From: Deinococcus multiflagellatus
Lineage (GTDB): Bacteria > Deinococcota > Deinococci > Deinococcales > Deinococcaceae
Reading direction: 5' to 3'
DNA length: 52,443 bases
Assembly: GCF_020166415.1 (NCBI RefSeq)
Contig: NZ_JAIQXV010000026.1
Coordinates: 1 to 52,443, forward strand
Each line of letters begins with the position of its first letter. The first letter of the stretch is position 1. The notes beneath the pieces were generated by a model. The model searched no databases, was not told the origin of the DNA, and saw only the letters and a program-made list of their open reading frames with translations. This document shows, piece by piece, positions 17,072 to 24,766 of this stretch. The position numbers and the translations under genes were made by a program.

Positions 17072-17509
17072 ATGACGTCCACCTCTGACCATCCCGCCGA
17101 GGGCGGCGTGACGAACATCCGGCCCGCCGGCCCGGACCACCAGGTGGTGGAAGTGCACGGCCAGGCCCGTCACCCACATCGGCCCTCTCCCTGCCGCACC
17201 TGCCCCTGGCGGGTGGACGCCACCGGCGAGTTTCCAGCTGAGGCCTTCCGTCACAGCGCCCCGACCGCTTACGACATGAGTGACCGCGTGTTCGCCTGCC
17301 ACGTGGCCGGCGCGGCCCGGCCCCGGCCCTGCGCCGGTTTCCTGCTGCGCGGGGCTGACCACAACCTCGCCGCGCGCCTGATGCACCTCCGGGGCGATGT
17401 GGGGCCACTCAGCGACGGCGCCCACGACCTGCATGACTCCTACCGGGCCATGGCGGTGGCCAACGGTGTTGACCCGGACGACCCGGTTCTGGTGCTCTGC
17501 CGGCCCTGA
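17072..17509 (+). CDS. DUF6283 family protein
   Basis: 145 residues; start set by the SPH element. The Cys-rich signature is present in order: SPCRTCPWRVDATGEFPAEA, then YDMSDRVFACHVAG, then RPCAGFLLRGADHNLAARL. This matches DUF6283 proteins of phages and actinobacterial or Deinococcus accessory regions, probably a small metal-binding protein with Cys and His ligands. Biochemical role unknown. The C-terminus GVDPDDPVLVLC is also typical. Confidence 0.8.
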   Translation: MTSTSDHPAEGGVTNIRPAGPDHQVVEVHGQARHPHRPSPCRTCPWRVDATGEFPAEAFRHSAPTAYDMSDRVFACHVAGAARPRPCAGFLLRGADHNLAARLMHLRGDVGPLSDGAHDLHDSYRAMAVANGVDPDDPVLVLCRP

Positions 17510-17638
17510 GGCGGATGCACGGCGCCGCGCGCGACACGCCAAAACGAGTGTTGTCCGGTGGTTGATCCGGGATGCGCCGTACGACACACCCGACAGGCGG
17601 CCCCCAAGTGCTGCACGTGCTGGCGGTCCGGGGCGCAA

Positions 17639-17680
17639 CGACACGCCGGCAGAATAACGCCGCCGGCGTGCGGGGCGGGC
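17639..17680 (+). promoter_or_regulatory. SPH element
   Basis: Nine-bp stem CACGCCGGC / GCCGGCGTG, GTGC, nine bases, ATG 17681. The A-C-G-C change in the stem base is compensated by G-C-G-T. Confidence 0.8.
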
Positions 17681-17941
17681 ATGCTCCACCAGACGCCCCT
17701 GACTGAGAATCCCGCCCAGCTGCGCGACGCCGTGACCCGGCTCAGCGATCATCTCGACCTCGCCCAGGTCGACACGCGCCTGGTGATGGACCTCCTGCGC
17801 GCCGGCGCCCTGCGCGAAGCGGCCGAAGTGGCCTGCGACGCAGCCCGTCATCTCCCTGGCGTCCAGGACCTAAGACTGGAGACCGCCACCCTGGCGGCCA
17901 TCGCCTTTGTCCTGCACCGCCTACCGACCCTGCAGGCGTGA
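17681..17941 (+). CDS. Small helical protein, 86 aa
   Basis: Start set by the SPH element. All-alpha, with RDAVTRLSDHLDLAQVDTRL and LREAAEVACDAARHLPGV. It resembles a short tetratricopeptide-like or bundle protein, without a clear family. It ends about 90 bases before the subtilase gene. Confidence 0.6.
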   Translation: MLHQTPLTENPAQLRDAVTRLSDHLDLAQVDTRLVMDLLRAGALREAAEVACDAARHLPGVQDLRLETATLAAIAFVLHRLPTLQA

Positions 17942-18030
17942 GCCGGCGTCCATCCCGCCTGGTGCCCCGCCTCGCCCCGCCCGCTAGGCTGGGGCCGCAG
18001 GACACCTCTCCCCTATCCGCAAGGAGCGCT

Positions 18031-19209
18031 ATGACCACCGATGCCCTGATCCCCACGCGGCCCACCCACATCATTCTCTTTCGCCAGCAGGTGCCTGAAA
18101 ACGTCCGGCTCCTGACCGAGGTGCTCCAGGCTCAGCCCGTGCCGGGCCCCAGTGTCCGCAGCAGCCGCACGGTGCTCAGCACCGCCAGTGGCGTGCAGGC
18201 GCAGGTGTACCGCACACTCGGCGTGGCGACAGCCCGCCTGGATGCCCGCCAACTGAATGAGCTTCAAGTTCTCGGTGACGTGCTGGCCATCGTTCCCAAT
18301 CAGGAGCGCCGCATCCCTGAAGGGCCAGAACTCCAGGCCACCCAGGTGAACGCCGTGCCCACCGAGGATACCTTCTCGCAGATCGGGCTCCGTTCCGGGG
18401 ACGACGTCCCCACCGGCCGGAACGTCAAAGTGGCGGTGCTGGACACGGGCGTTGACCTCTCTCATCCTGACCTGACCGTCCTACCAGGCAACGCCGTGAG
18501 CTTTGTTCCGAGTGAACCCACGGCAGACGATCACCATGGGCACGGCACCCACTGCGCGGGGGTTGTGGCGGGCAGTGCCACGCCCGCCGGTGGCCGGCGG
18601 TACGGTGTGGCCCCTGACGTCACGCTGCTGATCGCCAAGGTGCTGGACGCCTCTGGATTTGGCACCGATGACCAGATCATTGATGCCATTGACTGGGCCG
18701 TAGATCAGGGGGCCGAGATCCTGTCCATGAGCCTGGGTTCGGTCCGCGTGTCTGGTGCGCCCTACAACGCGCCATACGAACTGATCGCCCAGCGTCTGCT
18801 GGATCAGGGGGTTCTGATGGTGGCGGCCACTGGCAACGACAGCAGCCGGCCCACCTGGGTCGCGGCGGTTCATGACCCGGCCGCCTGTCCCTCCGTTCTG
18901 GGGGTGGCGGCCGTGGACCACCGTGACCGGGTGGCCACCTTTTCCTGCGGCAACGTCGACGGCATCGGCACGGTGGACCTGGCGGCGCCAGGGGTCGGCA
19001 TTCTGAGTGCCTGGCCTGGAGGCGGCGTACGCCGGATCAGCGGGACCAGCATGGCCACACCGCACGTGGCGGGGGTCGCGGCCCTGTACGCTGAGCGGGA
19101 CCCAAGCTTGAGCGGCCGGGCGCTCTGGTCGGTTATGAGGGCGCGTGCCCGCGCGGTGCCCGGTCTGGCCCCGGCGGACGTCGGGGCGGGGATCGTCCAG
19201 GCCCCTTGA
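18031..19209 (+). CDS. Subtilisin-like serine protease (S8) without signal peptide
   Basis: 392 residues from ATG 18031 with AAGGAG four bases upstream. The catalytic triad is complete: Asp138 in AVLDTGVDLSHPDL, His171 in DDHHGHGTHCAGVV and Ser340 in GTSMATPHVAGVAAL; oxyanion Asn269 in ATGND. Residues about 12-95 (THIILFRQQVPENVRLLTEV to VLAIVPNQERR) look like an I9-type propeptide, an intramolecular chaperone and inhibitor. There is no signal peptide, which suggests intracellular action or non-classical export. A small I9-like gene follows 60 bases downstream, as a possible separate inhibitor. Confidence 0.9.
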   Translation: MTTDALIPTRPTHIILFRQQVPENVRLLTEVLQAQPVPGPSVRSSRTVLSTASGVQAQVYRTLGVATARLDARQLNELQVLGDVLAIVPNQERRIPEGPELQATQVNAVPTEDTFSQIGLRSGDDVPTGRNVKVAVLDTGVDLSHPDLTVLPGNAVSFVPSEPTADDHHGHGTHCAGVVAGSATPAGGRRYGVAPDVTLLIAKVLDASGFGTDDQIIDAIDWAVDQGAEILSMSLGSVRVSGAPYNAPYELIAQRLLDQGVLMVAATGNDSSRPTWVAAVHDPAACPSVLGVAAVDHRDRVATFSCGNVDGIGTVDLAAPGVGILSAWPGGGVRRISGTSMATPHVAGVAALYAERDPSLSGRALWSVMRARARAVPGLAPADVGAGIVQAP

Positions 19210-19269
19210 CAGTCGGCTCACAGTCCAAAACGCCGGGCCGCGTACACTGCCCTCAGGAGGCTTGTCGCC

Positions 19270-19494
19270 ATGCAGATGCACATTTCCTTGAAACTGGACG
19301 CCCAGGAAGCAGAACGTGGCGCCCCAGCGCTGCTGCAGCAGCTGGAGCAGGTCGGGGTGCAGAACATTGACGCCAAACACCTGCGCCGATTTCACCTGAT
19401 TTCGGCGGCGGTGCCGCCCGAGCAACTGGCGTGCGTGCGGGCGTTGCCGGCCGTGCTGGACGTTACGCCAGTGGGCATCGTGAAAGCCATTTGA
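19270..19494 (+). CDS. Small I9-inhibitor-like protein, 74 aa
   Basis: AGGAGG lies about nine bases before the ATG. The pattern ALLQQLEQVGVQNIDAKHLR, then FHLISAAVPPEQLACVRALP and AVLDVTPVG matches the beta-alpha-beta fold of subtilase propeptides and standalone I9 inhibitors (a hydrophobic strand, VPPEQL helix start, then LPxVxxVxPxG). It directly follows the subtilase gene, so it probably binds and restrains that protease. No signal peptide, consistent with the protease also lacking one. Confidence 0.6.
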   Translation: MQMHISLKLDAQEAERGAPALLQQLEQVGVQNIDAKHLRRFHLISAAVPPEQLACVRALPAVLDVTPVGIVKAI

Positions 19495-19528
19495 ACGAAC
19501 CGGGGCCTGCCAGCACGGCCGCGTTCGG

Positions 19529-19564
19529 CAGGTCCCCCCTGGGTCTGAAGGGCCCAGGGGGACT
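19529..19564. other. Strong GC hairpin without T tract
   Basis: GTCCCCCCTGGG pairs with CCCAGGGGGAC around a short loop. No T run follows; it may shield the 3' end of the upstream messages. Confidence 0.4.
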
Positions 19565-19581
19565 ACCGGTCTTGAAGGCCC

Positions 19582-19614
19582 TTCACCCGCCCTGTGGGCG
19601 GGTGCACGGTCGCT
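19582..19614 (+). promoter_or_regulatory. SPH element
   Basis: Nine-bp stem CACCCGCCC / GGGCGGGTG with loop TGT, GGTGC, nine bases, ATG 19615. Confidence 0.8.
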
Positions 19615-20535
19615 ATGAGCATTCTGTCTTTCCCAGAGCGTGGTGAGGGCGGCGACGCCCGCTACCGGGGCAACTGCAGCCCCAAAGTGTATGAGTGGCT
19701 CCTGAAGCAGGCCCGGCCCCGCCGCCTTCTCGACCCGGTCATGGGCAGCGGCACCAGTCTGGACGTGGCACTCAGGTCGGGCATCCAGGCCGCTGGGGCC
19801 GACCTGAGCACCTCGCCTTACCATCAGGCCCTCAAAGCCCGTCTGGAGCGGGCCGGAGCGCAGGTCCACCTGGGGGTGGACGCGACCCGCGCCGACCTGG
19901 CCGGGCTGTTCGGGCCTGCTGACCTGGTCGTGGCGCACCCGGCCTACGGCACCCAGCTGGTCTATTCCGACGACCCACGCGATATGAGTCAGCTCGGCGA
20001 CGACGAGGTGTTTTACGAGGCCCTGCAGGCCCTGCTCGTGAACATGCGGGAGGCCACGTCTGTGGGGGGGCATTACGCGCTCATCATCGGCGACACCCGC
20101 AAGCAGGGGCGCTACCACTCGTATCAGGCGGAAGCCATCGCCCGGCTGCCGCGGCGCGAACTGCAGTGCGTGCGCATCAAGGAACAGCACCACGTGGCCA
20201 GTGGCAGACGCGACTACGGCAAGCTGCGCTGGGGGCTGACCCTCCACGAGTACCTGCTGGTGTGGCAGCGTCAAGGGCAGCTCTACGCCCTGCTGCGTGA
20301 TGTGTCCCGGCAGGACGCGGCCCGCTCAGCGAACACCTGGAAGACCATCGTGCGGCGGGCCCTGGCGACGCTGGGGGGCCGAAGTGACCTGGAGACGTTG
20401 TACACCGAAGTCAGCCGTGGGGCCCCGGACCGCGTACAGGCCAATCCAAACTTCAAAGCCAAAGTACGCCAGACCCTGCAGCTGTTGCCGGACTGCGTGG
20501 CCGAGGCGCGGGGCGTCTGGGCGCTGGCGGCCTGA
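19615..20535 (+). CDS. Orphan DNA methyltransferase-like protein
   Basis: 306 residues; start set by the SPH element. Motif I is RRLLDPVMGSGTSLDVALRS (SAM-binding), with GADLSTSPYH next, and a motif IV position DLVVAHPAYGTQ where the usual (D/N/S)PP(Y/F/W) is HPAY (residues 108-111). Related Deinococcus and phage enzymes have HPPY, so activity may be retained or altered. The C-terminal 100 residues (NTWKTIVRRALATLGGRSDL, then YTEVSRGAPDRVQ) look like an Mrr-N or HTH-type recognition domain. No restriction enzyme gene is nearby, so it probably modifies DNA for regulation or protection. Confidence 0.75.
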   Translation: MSILSFPERGEGGDARYRGNCSPKVYEWLLKQARPRRLLDPVMGSGTSLDVALRSGIQAAGADLSTSPYHQALKARLERAGAQVHLGVDATRADLAGLFGPADLVVAHPAYGTQLVYSDDPRDMSQLGDDEVFYEALQALLVNMREATSVGGHYALIIGDTRKQGRYHSYQAEAIARLPRRELQCVRIKEQHHVASGRRDYGKLRWGLTLHEYLLVWQRQGQLYALLRDVSRQDAARSANTWKTIVRRALATLGGRSDLETLYTEVSRGAPDRVQANPNFKAKVRQTLQLLPDCVAEARGVWALAA

Positions 20536-20588
20536 ACCGGGTGGAGCCGTGGTGGTCTGCCCGGCACCGCTCTACCCGCGCCGTACCG

Positions 20589-20626
20589 CTACACCCGCGC
20601 CCAGTGGGCGCGGGTGCCTGGCGTCC
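20589..20626 (+). promoter_or_regulatory. SPH element
   Basis: Eleven-bp stem CACCCGCGCCC / GGGCGCGGGTG with loop AGT, GGTGC, nine bases, ATG 20627. Confidence 0.8.
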
Positions 20627-21358
20627 ATGCCCAACTGGTGTACCAACGATCTGACCCTGACCGGCCTGCCGCACCTGCTGGACGCTGTCGTGGCCCAGAC
20701 CACGAACGAGACCCTGGACTTTGCCCAGGTGCGGCCCCCGCCGCCAGCGCTGCTGGAAGCCCACCTCGGCCTGAACGAGATGAACGCTGACGCGCTGCGC
20801 GGCACGCTGGAGACAGGTCAGCCTGATCAGACTGGCCTCACCGTGCTTCGCCGCTACCTGACCTACCCGTGGGTGGCCGACCTGGGCCTGTGCACTCCAG
20901 AGGCCGTGCTCGCCCACTTGAAGGCCGAGTATGCCAGGGCACGGCCAGGCGACACGCTGCTGGCGCTGGCCCAGCGGCGGCAGCACCTCCGGGCAGAGCA
21001 TGGGGCGGCTGACCTGTATACCTGGCGCTGCCAGCACTGGGGGACCAAGGGCGGCGCGGTGGACAGCCAGATGGAGCGTCTGGCGCCCGGCCATCTCCGG
21101 CTGCGCTTTGAGACGGCCGCTTGCCCCCCCGGCGGTATCCTGAGTGCCCTGTCTGAACGGGGACTGCGGCTGGACCTGTATTTCTGGGTTGAAGTGTTTG
21201 AAGGAGCGGGGCGGCTGTGGCACGGTGAGGAGGGCGGCATTCACAGCGAAATATTTGACGGGCACGAGTTGGGGCCAGAGGCGGACCTCTCTCCGGGCCG
21301 GCTGATGTCCCGTGACCTGATTGCAGCCCGCTGCTTTGACCCGTGGCCCGCACGCTGA
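20627..21358 (+). CDS. DUF1281 / Api92-like protein
   Basis: 243 residues; start set by the SPH element. It opens with MPNWCTNDLTLTGLPHLLDA, the hallmark of Api92-like/DUF1281 ferredoxin-fold proteins of phages and mobile elements. YTWRCQHWGTKGGAVDSQME and LYFWVEVFEGAGRLWHGEEG, also typical, follow. Its biological role is unknown; the family is common beside plasmid and phage accessory genes, which fits this window. Confidence 0.85.
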   Translation: MPNWCTNDLTLTGLPHLLDAVVAQTTNETLDFAQVRPPPPALLEAHLGLNEMNADALRGTLETGQPDQTGLTVLRRYLTYPWVADLGLCTPEAVLAHLKAEYARARPGDTLLALAQRRQHLRAEHGAADLYTWRCQHWGTKGGAVDSQMERLAPGHLRLRFETAACPPGGILSALSERGLRLDLYFWVEVFEGAGRLWHGEEGGIHSEIFDGHELGPEADLSPGRLMSRDLIAARCFDPWPAR

Positions 21359-21360
21359 TC

Positions 21361-21398
21361 GGTTACCCGCCAGACATGCGGGCAGGTGCACGCAGGCC
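21361..21398 (+). promoter_or_regulatory. SPH element
   Basis: CCCGC pairs with GCGGG, or ACCCGCC with GGGCAGGT with one A-C mismatch; GGTGC, nine bases, ATG 21399. Confidence 0.6.
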
Positions 21399-21824
21399 AT
21401 GACAGACCGGCAAATGGCGATGGCCGCGCGCATCCTGCTGCACAACGTGAAACAGGGCCCTGCACCAGCGGCCGACCATGTGGAGTACTGCGGCCGGGGC
21501 CGCAGCAGTGTGCTGGGCAATCCCTTTACGAACCAGGCCCACACCCGTGTGCTGGGGGCCCAAGTGGTGGGCAGCCGCGAGGAGGCCATTGCTCACCACC
21601 GCGAGTGGCTGCGAGAAGAACTCCGGGCGAAGACCAAGGTGTATGGCCGGATTCAGGTCCTGGCCCGCCAGGTGGCGCAGGGGCAAACGATCTGCCTGAC
21701 TTGCTTTTGCCTACCCCAGCGCTGCCACACCGAGACGCTGCGCGAGGCGGTGGCCTGGTACGCGGCGCGGGACGGGATGGCCACTGCGGACGGCAGGAGT
21801 GTTCAGTCACCCTCAAAGCCGTGA
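21399..21824 (+). CDS. DUF4326 family protein
   Basis: 141 residues; start set by the SPH element. The family order is seen: VEYCGRGRSSVLGNPFTNQA, then VGSREEAIAHHREWLREEL, then ICLTCFCLPQRCHTETLREA with Cys residues placed as in DUF4326. These proteins are found in phages and accessory islands and may bind a nucleotide or metal. Function unknown. Confidence 0.8.
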   Translation: MTDRQMAMAARILLHNVKQGPAPAADHVEYCGRGRSSVLGNPFTNQAHTRVLGAQVVGSREEAIAHHREWLREELRAKTKVYGRIQVLARQVAQGQTICLTCFCLPQRCHTETLREAVAWYAARDGMATADGRSVQSPSKP

Positions 21825-21833
21825 CGGGAGTTC

Positions 21834-21876
21834 CGTCACCTGACTTTTCGGCGTTCAGGAGGTGCAGGAGGTTTCT
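21834..21876 (+). promoter_or_regulatory. SPH element, variant with Shine-Dalgarno
   Basis: CACCTGA pairs with TCAGG-A-GGTG imperfectly (three-base bulge). GGTGC is followed by AGGAGGTTTCT and ATG 21877, so this copy includes a classical ribosome-binding site. Confidence 0.5.
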
Positions 21877-22059
21877 ATGCACATTCTGGCGCTGGTCGTT
21901 CTGATGCTGTTTGCGGTGGGATTCGTCCGTGGACTCTGCGGGGCGTCGGTCCACCTGCTGGCCCGACCCTTGGCGCGCGCTCCTCGCCGCCGACCTGACC
22001 CGCTCAGTCCCGAGGCGCTGCACCGGTTCCACCAGATTCACGGCACCCCCGGGTGGTGA
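21877..22059 (+). CDS. Small membrane protein, 60 aa
   Basis: AGGAGG lies five bases before the ATG. MHILALVVLMLFAVGFVRGL is a membrane helix; the rest is basic and Pro/Arg-rich (ARAPRRRPDPLSPEALHRFH). No family recognised. Confidence 0.6.
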   Translation: MHILALVVLMLFAVGFVRGLCGASVHLLARPLARAPRRRPDPLSPEALHRFHQIHGTPGW

Positions 22060-22101
22060 ACTGGAGGCGGCCGGTCACGGTGACGGCACAGTCAGGGGAA
22101 C

Positions 22102-22135
22102 CGTCACCCGATTGAGCATCGGGTGCCCGAGGGGC
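22102..22135 (+). promoter_or_regulatory. SPH element
   Basis: Eight-bp stem CACCCGAT / ATCGGGTG, GGTGC, nine bases, ATG 22136. The A-T pairs in the stem are a clear compensatory change. Confidence 0.85.
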
Positions 22136-22333
22136 ATGTGGACCCTACTGGATCACGACACCCGCACCCTCCAGCACCCGGCAACCCTGATGGCCGCTCA
22201 CGACGCGGCCCGGCACCTCCACAACGCCACGTTGTGCGATGCCGATGGGGTCATTCGTGCCAGTACCCGTGCAGGCGTCTTCACTGCCTGTGACGAGGAT
22301 GGTCAGCCGGTGCGGAGCCTTCATGTCGCCTGA
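22136..22333 (+). CDS. Small protein, 65 aa
   Basis: Start set by the SPH element. MWTLLDHDTRTLQHPATLMA, then HNATLCDADGVIRASTRAG. The acidic, His-containing N-terminus and beta-hairpin-like C-terminus match no family I know. It overlaps the next gene by 11 bases. Confidence 0.55.
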   Translation: MWTLLDHDTRTLQHPATLMAAHDAARHLHNATLCDADGVIRASTRAGVFTACDEDGQPVRSLHVA

Positions 22334-22709
22334 AGGGGAGCCGGCTGGGCCACAGGACTCCGGGCTGACCCTGCACCTGACGGTTGCCTTGGGCCATGTT
22401 CCAGGTCTCAGCGCCGCCGAACTCCAGGCATTCCTCAGCCGGCACCTGGGCGCCGACCAGTTCCGGCTGGAGGGCGAGAGTCGCCGGGTGCGGCTGGCCA
22501 CGGCCACCGATCTGGGCCAGGCGGCCGCCCACGTTCTGGCAGCTGTCGAGACGCTCGATCCGGCCCAGCGCGGTCTTCAGGCCCTGTGGGAGCGGCTTCA
22601 AGACCAATCAAGCACGTTCCGCGCTCAGGCACACGAAGCTGATCCAGAAGGGGCTTGGCAAGGCTGGCGTGCAGGGGATGGCGACCGATTTGGCCGGTTC
22701 AAGGTTTAG
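22323..22709 (+). CDS. Hypothetical protein, 128 aa
   Basis: ATG 22323 overlaps the previous gene's end, so translational coupling is likely. GLTLHLTVALGHVPGLSAAE, then LQAFLSRHLGADQFRLEGES and VRLATATDLGQAAAHVLAAV suggest an alpha/beta fold. The C-terminus is charged. No family recognised. Confidence 0.55.
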   Translation: MSPEGEPAGPQDSGLTLHLTVALGHVPGLSAAELQAFLSRHLGADQFRLEGESRRVRLATATDLGQAAAHVLAAVETLDPAQRGLQALWERLQDQSSTFRAQAHEADPEGAWQGWRAGDGDRFGRFKV

Positions 22710-22722
22710 GGCAGGAGTAAGG

Positions 22723-22756
22723 CGTCACCCGCTGAGCGAGCGGGTGCGGGGACGAG
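22723..22756 (+). promoter_or_regulatory. SPH element, orphan (CGC)
   Basis: Eight-bp stem CACCCGCT / AGCGGGTG, GGTGC, nine bases, then CGC. AGGAG is upstream. The secreted protein starts 30 bases downstream with its own AGGAG. Confidence 0.65.
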
Positions 22757-22785
22757 CGCACCGGTGCGGTGCAACAGGAGTCCCT

Positions 22786-23082
22786 ATGAAAAGAATGCTC
22801 ACCCTACTGCTCGCCCTGGCCGCCCTCTCCCCAGCCGCACAGGCGCAGAGCATTTACCCCTATTCGCGCGTGACCTATACGAAAACCAGTGACCGCCTGG
22901 TCAATCTGGTCACCACCCACTACCGCGCCTGCACATGGACAAAGACCATCACGCGGTACACCGCCGACAACATTATGGGCACGGTGGTCTACACCAGCAT
23001 TTTGGAAAACAGCGGGGCAGAAGTGGCGGTCTGGAAGAATGCACCGCCCTGTCCGGTGCTGACCGGGGGCAATCTACCCTAA
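22786..23082 (+). CDS. Secreted small protein, 98 aa
   Basis: AGGAG lies five bases before ATG 22786. MKRMLTLLLALAALSPAAQA is a signal peptide with an AQA cleavage site. The mature region is rich in Thr and Tyr (SIYPYSRVTYTKTSDRLVNL, then THYRACTWTKTITRYTAD) and contains two Cys. Probably extracytoplasmic beta structure; no family recognised. A terminator follows. Confidence 0.65.
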   Translation: MKRMLTLLLALAALSPAAQAQSIYPYSRVTYTKTSDRLVNLVTTHYRACTWTKTITRYTADNIMGTVVYTSILENSGAEVAVWKNAPPCPVLTGGNLP

Positions 23083-23098
23083 GCCGGAAGCCCGGTAG

Positions 23099-23140
23099 AG
23101 AGCCGCTGTACCTGCACCAATGCGGGTACGGCGGCTCTTT
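23099..23140 (+). terminator. Intrinsic terminator
   Basis: AGAGCCGCTGTACC (23099-23112) pairs with GGTACGGCGGCTCT (23125-23138, one G-U), followed by TTT. Confidence 0.75.
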
Positions 23141-23246
23141 CTGTGGTGCAGTGCTTTTCAAACTCTTGCGCCTGCCACAGTGGGGCGTGATTACAGGGTC
23201 GCTGCCGGACAACACCTCCAGGTGCGTGCAGGCGCACTTGCAGGGG

Positions 23247-23720
23247 ATGTGGAGTATTCCGTTTCGCGGTGAGGCTTTTTTCCTGAGCAACTGTTTCCCC
23301 AGTCCTGTGCAACTGGGCGGTGTGATGTATCGCATGGCTGAAGCAGTTTTCCAGGCGGCCAAAACCACGGAGCGGGCACAGATTCAGGCCTGCCTCTCTC
23401 CAGCGGCCGCCCGGGTGCTGGGCCGCCGCGTGACCCTGCGGCCCGGGTGGGATGAACTGCGCTTGGGCGTGATGCGGGCCATTGTGGCTCAGAAGTTCCG
23501 GCTGTCGCCTGTGGCCGACCGACTGCTGGCAACTGGCGACACCTGGCTGGAAGAAGGGACCACCCAAGGTGACCGGTTTTGGGGCATGGCGAATGGCTGC
23601 GGGGAAAACCAGCTGGGCCGGCCTGTAGAAAACCCCTGGTGGCGTTTTCGCGAACGGTATGAGCGGCGTAAAGACGTCACCAGGGGAGAAGACCGCTCCC
23701 CTGGTGCGGGACGGGCATGA
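23247..23720 (+). CDS. NADAR (DUF1768) domain protein
   Basis: 157 residues from ATG 23247, preceded by CAGGGG. The NADAR pattern is clear: SIPFRGEAFFLSNCFPSPVQ, GVMYRMAEAVFQAAKTTERA, GRRVTLRPGWDELRLGVMRA, IVAQKFRLSPVADRLLATGD, TWLEEGTTQGDRFWGMANG and GENQLGRP. NADAR proteins (YbiA relatives) hydrolyse ADP-ribosyl or riboflavin-related N-glycosidic bonds and are common in phages and near ADP-ribosylation systems, where they can reverse base ADP-ribosylation. No DarT-like transferase is seen here. Its C-terminal codons double as the SPH of the next gene. Confidence 0.85.
   Translation: MWSIPFRGEAFFLSNCFPSPVQLGGVMYRMAEAVFQAAKTTERAQIQACLSPAAARVLGRRVTLRPGWDELRLGVMRAIVAQKFRLSPVADRLLATGDTWLEEGTTQGDRFWGMANGCGENQLGRPVENPWWRFRERYERRKDVTRGEDRSPGAGRA
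23675..23716 (+). promoter_or_regulatory. SPH element inside the NADAR gene
   Basis: Eleven-bp stem CACCAGGGGAG / CTCCCCTGGTG, GGTGC, nine bases, ATG 23717. The whole element lies in the last 15 codons of the NADAR gene. Confidence 0.85.
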
Positions 23721-23995
23721 CCAAACTCGATATCACACATGGCGCCTTTCGACTTCAGGCGGTGCCTGGCGGGGACGGGCTCGACACGGTGACTGTCACC
23801 CATGCTGCGACTGGGCAGCCAGCGTCGCTGGCTGAAGCGAAGCTGCGACGTGTCGCGTTTCTGTTCGGCCCAGACGGATGGCGGCGGGTGCCGCGCACCA
23901 CGACCCTGGAAATTGAGGCCACTCTCATGGCATTCAATGGACGGCCGCTGACTATGGCTGACCGTCTGCGGGTCGATCAGATTCTCATGCCCTGA
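23717..23995 (+). CDS. Hypothetical protein, 92 aa
   Basis: Start set by the SPH element and overlapping the NADAR stop (ATGA). MTKLDITHGAFRLQAVPGGD suggests a beta-rich small protein, with RRVAFLFGPDGWRRVPRTTT and a C-terminal helix TMADRLRVDQILMP. No family recognised. Confidence 0.6.
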   Translation: MTKLDITHGAFRLQAVPGGDGLDTVTVTHAATGQPASLAEAKLRRVAFLFGPDGWRRVPRTTTLEIEATLMAFNGRPLTMADRLRVDQILMP

Positions 23996-24162
23996 GGGGG
24001 CGAGACCGCCCCAGGGCCAGGCATGGGGCGCCTTCTCATCGCCTGAGGTTGAGCGTAAGGGTCTCGCGCTGCCATGCTTTAGAAGCGGGCTCAGGCCGGG
24101 CTGGCATCTGGAGTCCCACGCTCCTCTGCGGCCACGACCGTTCCCCACTTGATGGAGGCCAC

Positions 24163-24753
24163 ATGACCACCCAGCCGACAGACTTCGCCTCGGGTCCGCC
24201 GAGTGCGGCCGACGTCATCCGCTCACTGACCATCGCCACTCGACCCGACATTGCGCGTTACCGACATCTCACCGTGGCAACAGGGGTCACCGCTGTACTA
24301 ATGGCGCTGGGCGCCGTTTTTGGCAATTCGGGCCTGTGGGTCAGTATGTTACTTGGCAGCGTGGTCATCAGCGTCTTCATGATGCGGCTGCTTTGGCCAG
24401 TACCGCCTTTGAGTCACCTTGTAGAGCGCCAAGAAAAGCTGAGTATGGTCGCAGCGGGCTATACCCTCCAGGTATTGCGCGACACGCAGAGTCAGTTCCT
24501 GCTGATTCGGGCAGGGGACGCTCTGCGCCCTGCTCATGGCCACTGGGCACCAGTCTGGTTGCCGGTGGTCAGTTTGGTGGGCCTGAACATGTTCCCAGCT
24601 TGGGGCACGGCCGCAGCGTTACTGATCTATGGCTGGATCTCGGTGTGGGACCAGTATCGGCACGAAACACAAATGCAGCGTCTTCTAATGGAGCACGCAC
24701 TCGATGGAGGGCTGCGGTATCAGGAGTGGGCTGCTCGGCAGAACGAGTCGTAA
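24163..24753 (+). CDS. Membrane protein, 196 aa
   Basis: GGAGG lies four bases before ATG 24163; the frame opens earlier but without a site. Two N-terminal helices (about residues 42-60 and 63-79, VTAVLMALGAVFGNSGLWVS then VVISVFMMRLLWPVPPLSHL) precede a cytoplasmic segment and a third hydrophobic region near 128-157. The C-terminus is charged. No family recognised. The following gene starts 13 bases later with AGGAGG. Confidence 0.65.
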   Translation: MTTQPTDFASGPPSAADVIRSLTIATRPDIARYRHLTVATGVTAVLMALGAVFGNSGLWVSMLLGSVVISVFMMRLLWPVPPLSHLVERQEKLSMVAAGYTLQVLRDTQSQFLLIRAGDALRPAHGHWAPVWLPVVSLVGLNMFPAWGTAAALLIYGWISVWDQYRHETQMQRLLMEHALDGGLRYQEWAARQNES

Positions 24754-24766
24754 CAGGAGGAGACAG

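Noticed and set aside
15948..17408. 486-codon minus-strand ORF opposite the paralogous membrane genes
   Set aside because: Antisense to three supported genes, with an Arg/Gly/His-rich translation typical of a shadow frame.
18481..20274. 597-codon minus-strand ORF opposite subtilase and methyltransferase
   Set aside because: Spans two well-supported plus-strand genes and shows no motif; a GC-bias shadow.
24023..24046. Seven-codon ORF after a GC hairpin at 23990-24016
   Set aside because: The hairpin and CCAGGC-ATG resemble an SPH but lack TCACC/GGTGC, and MGRLLIA is too short to support.
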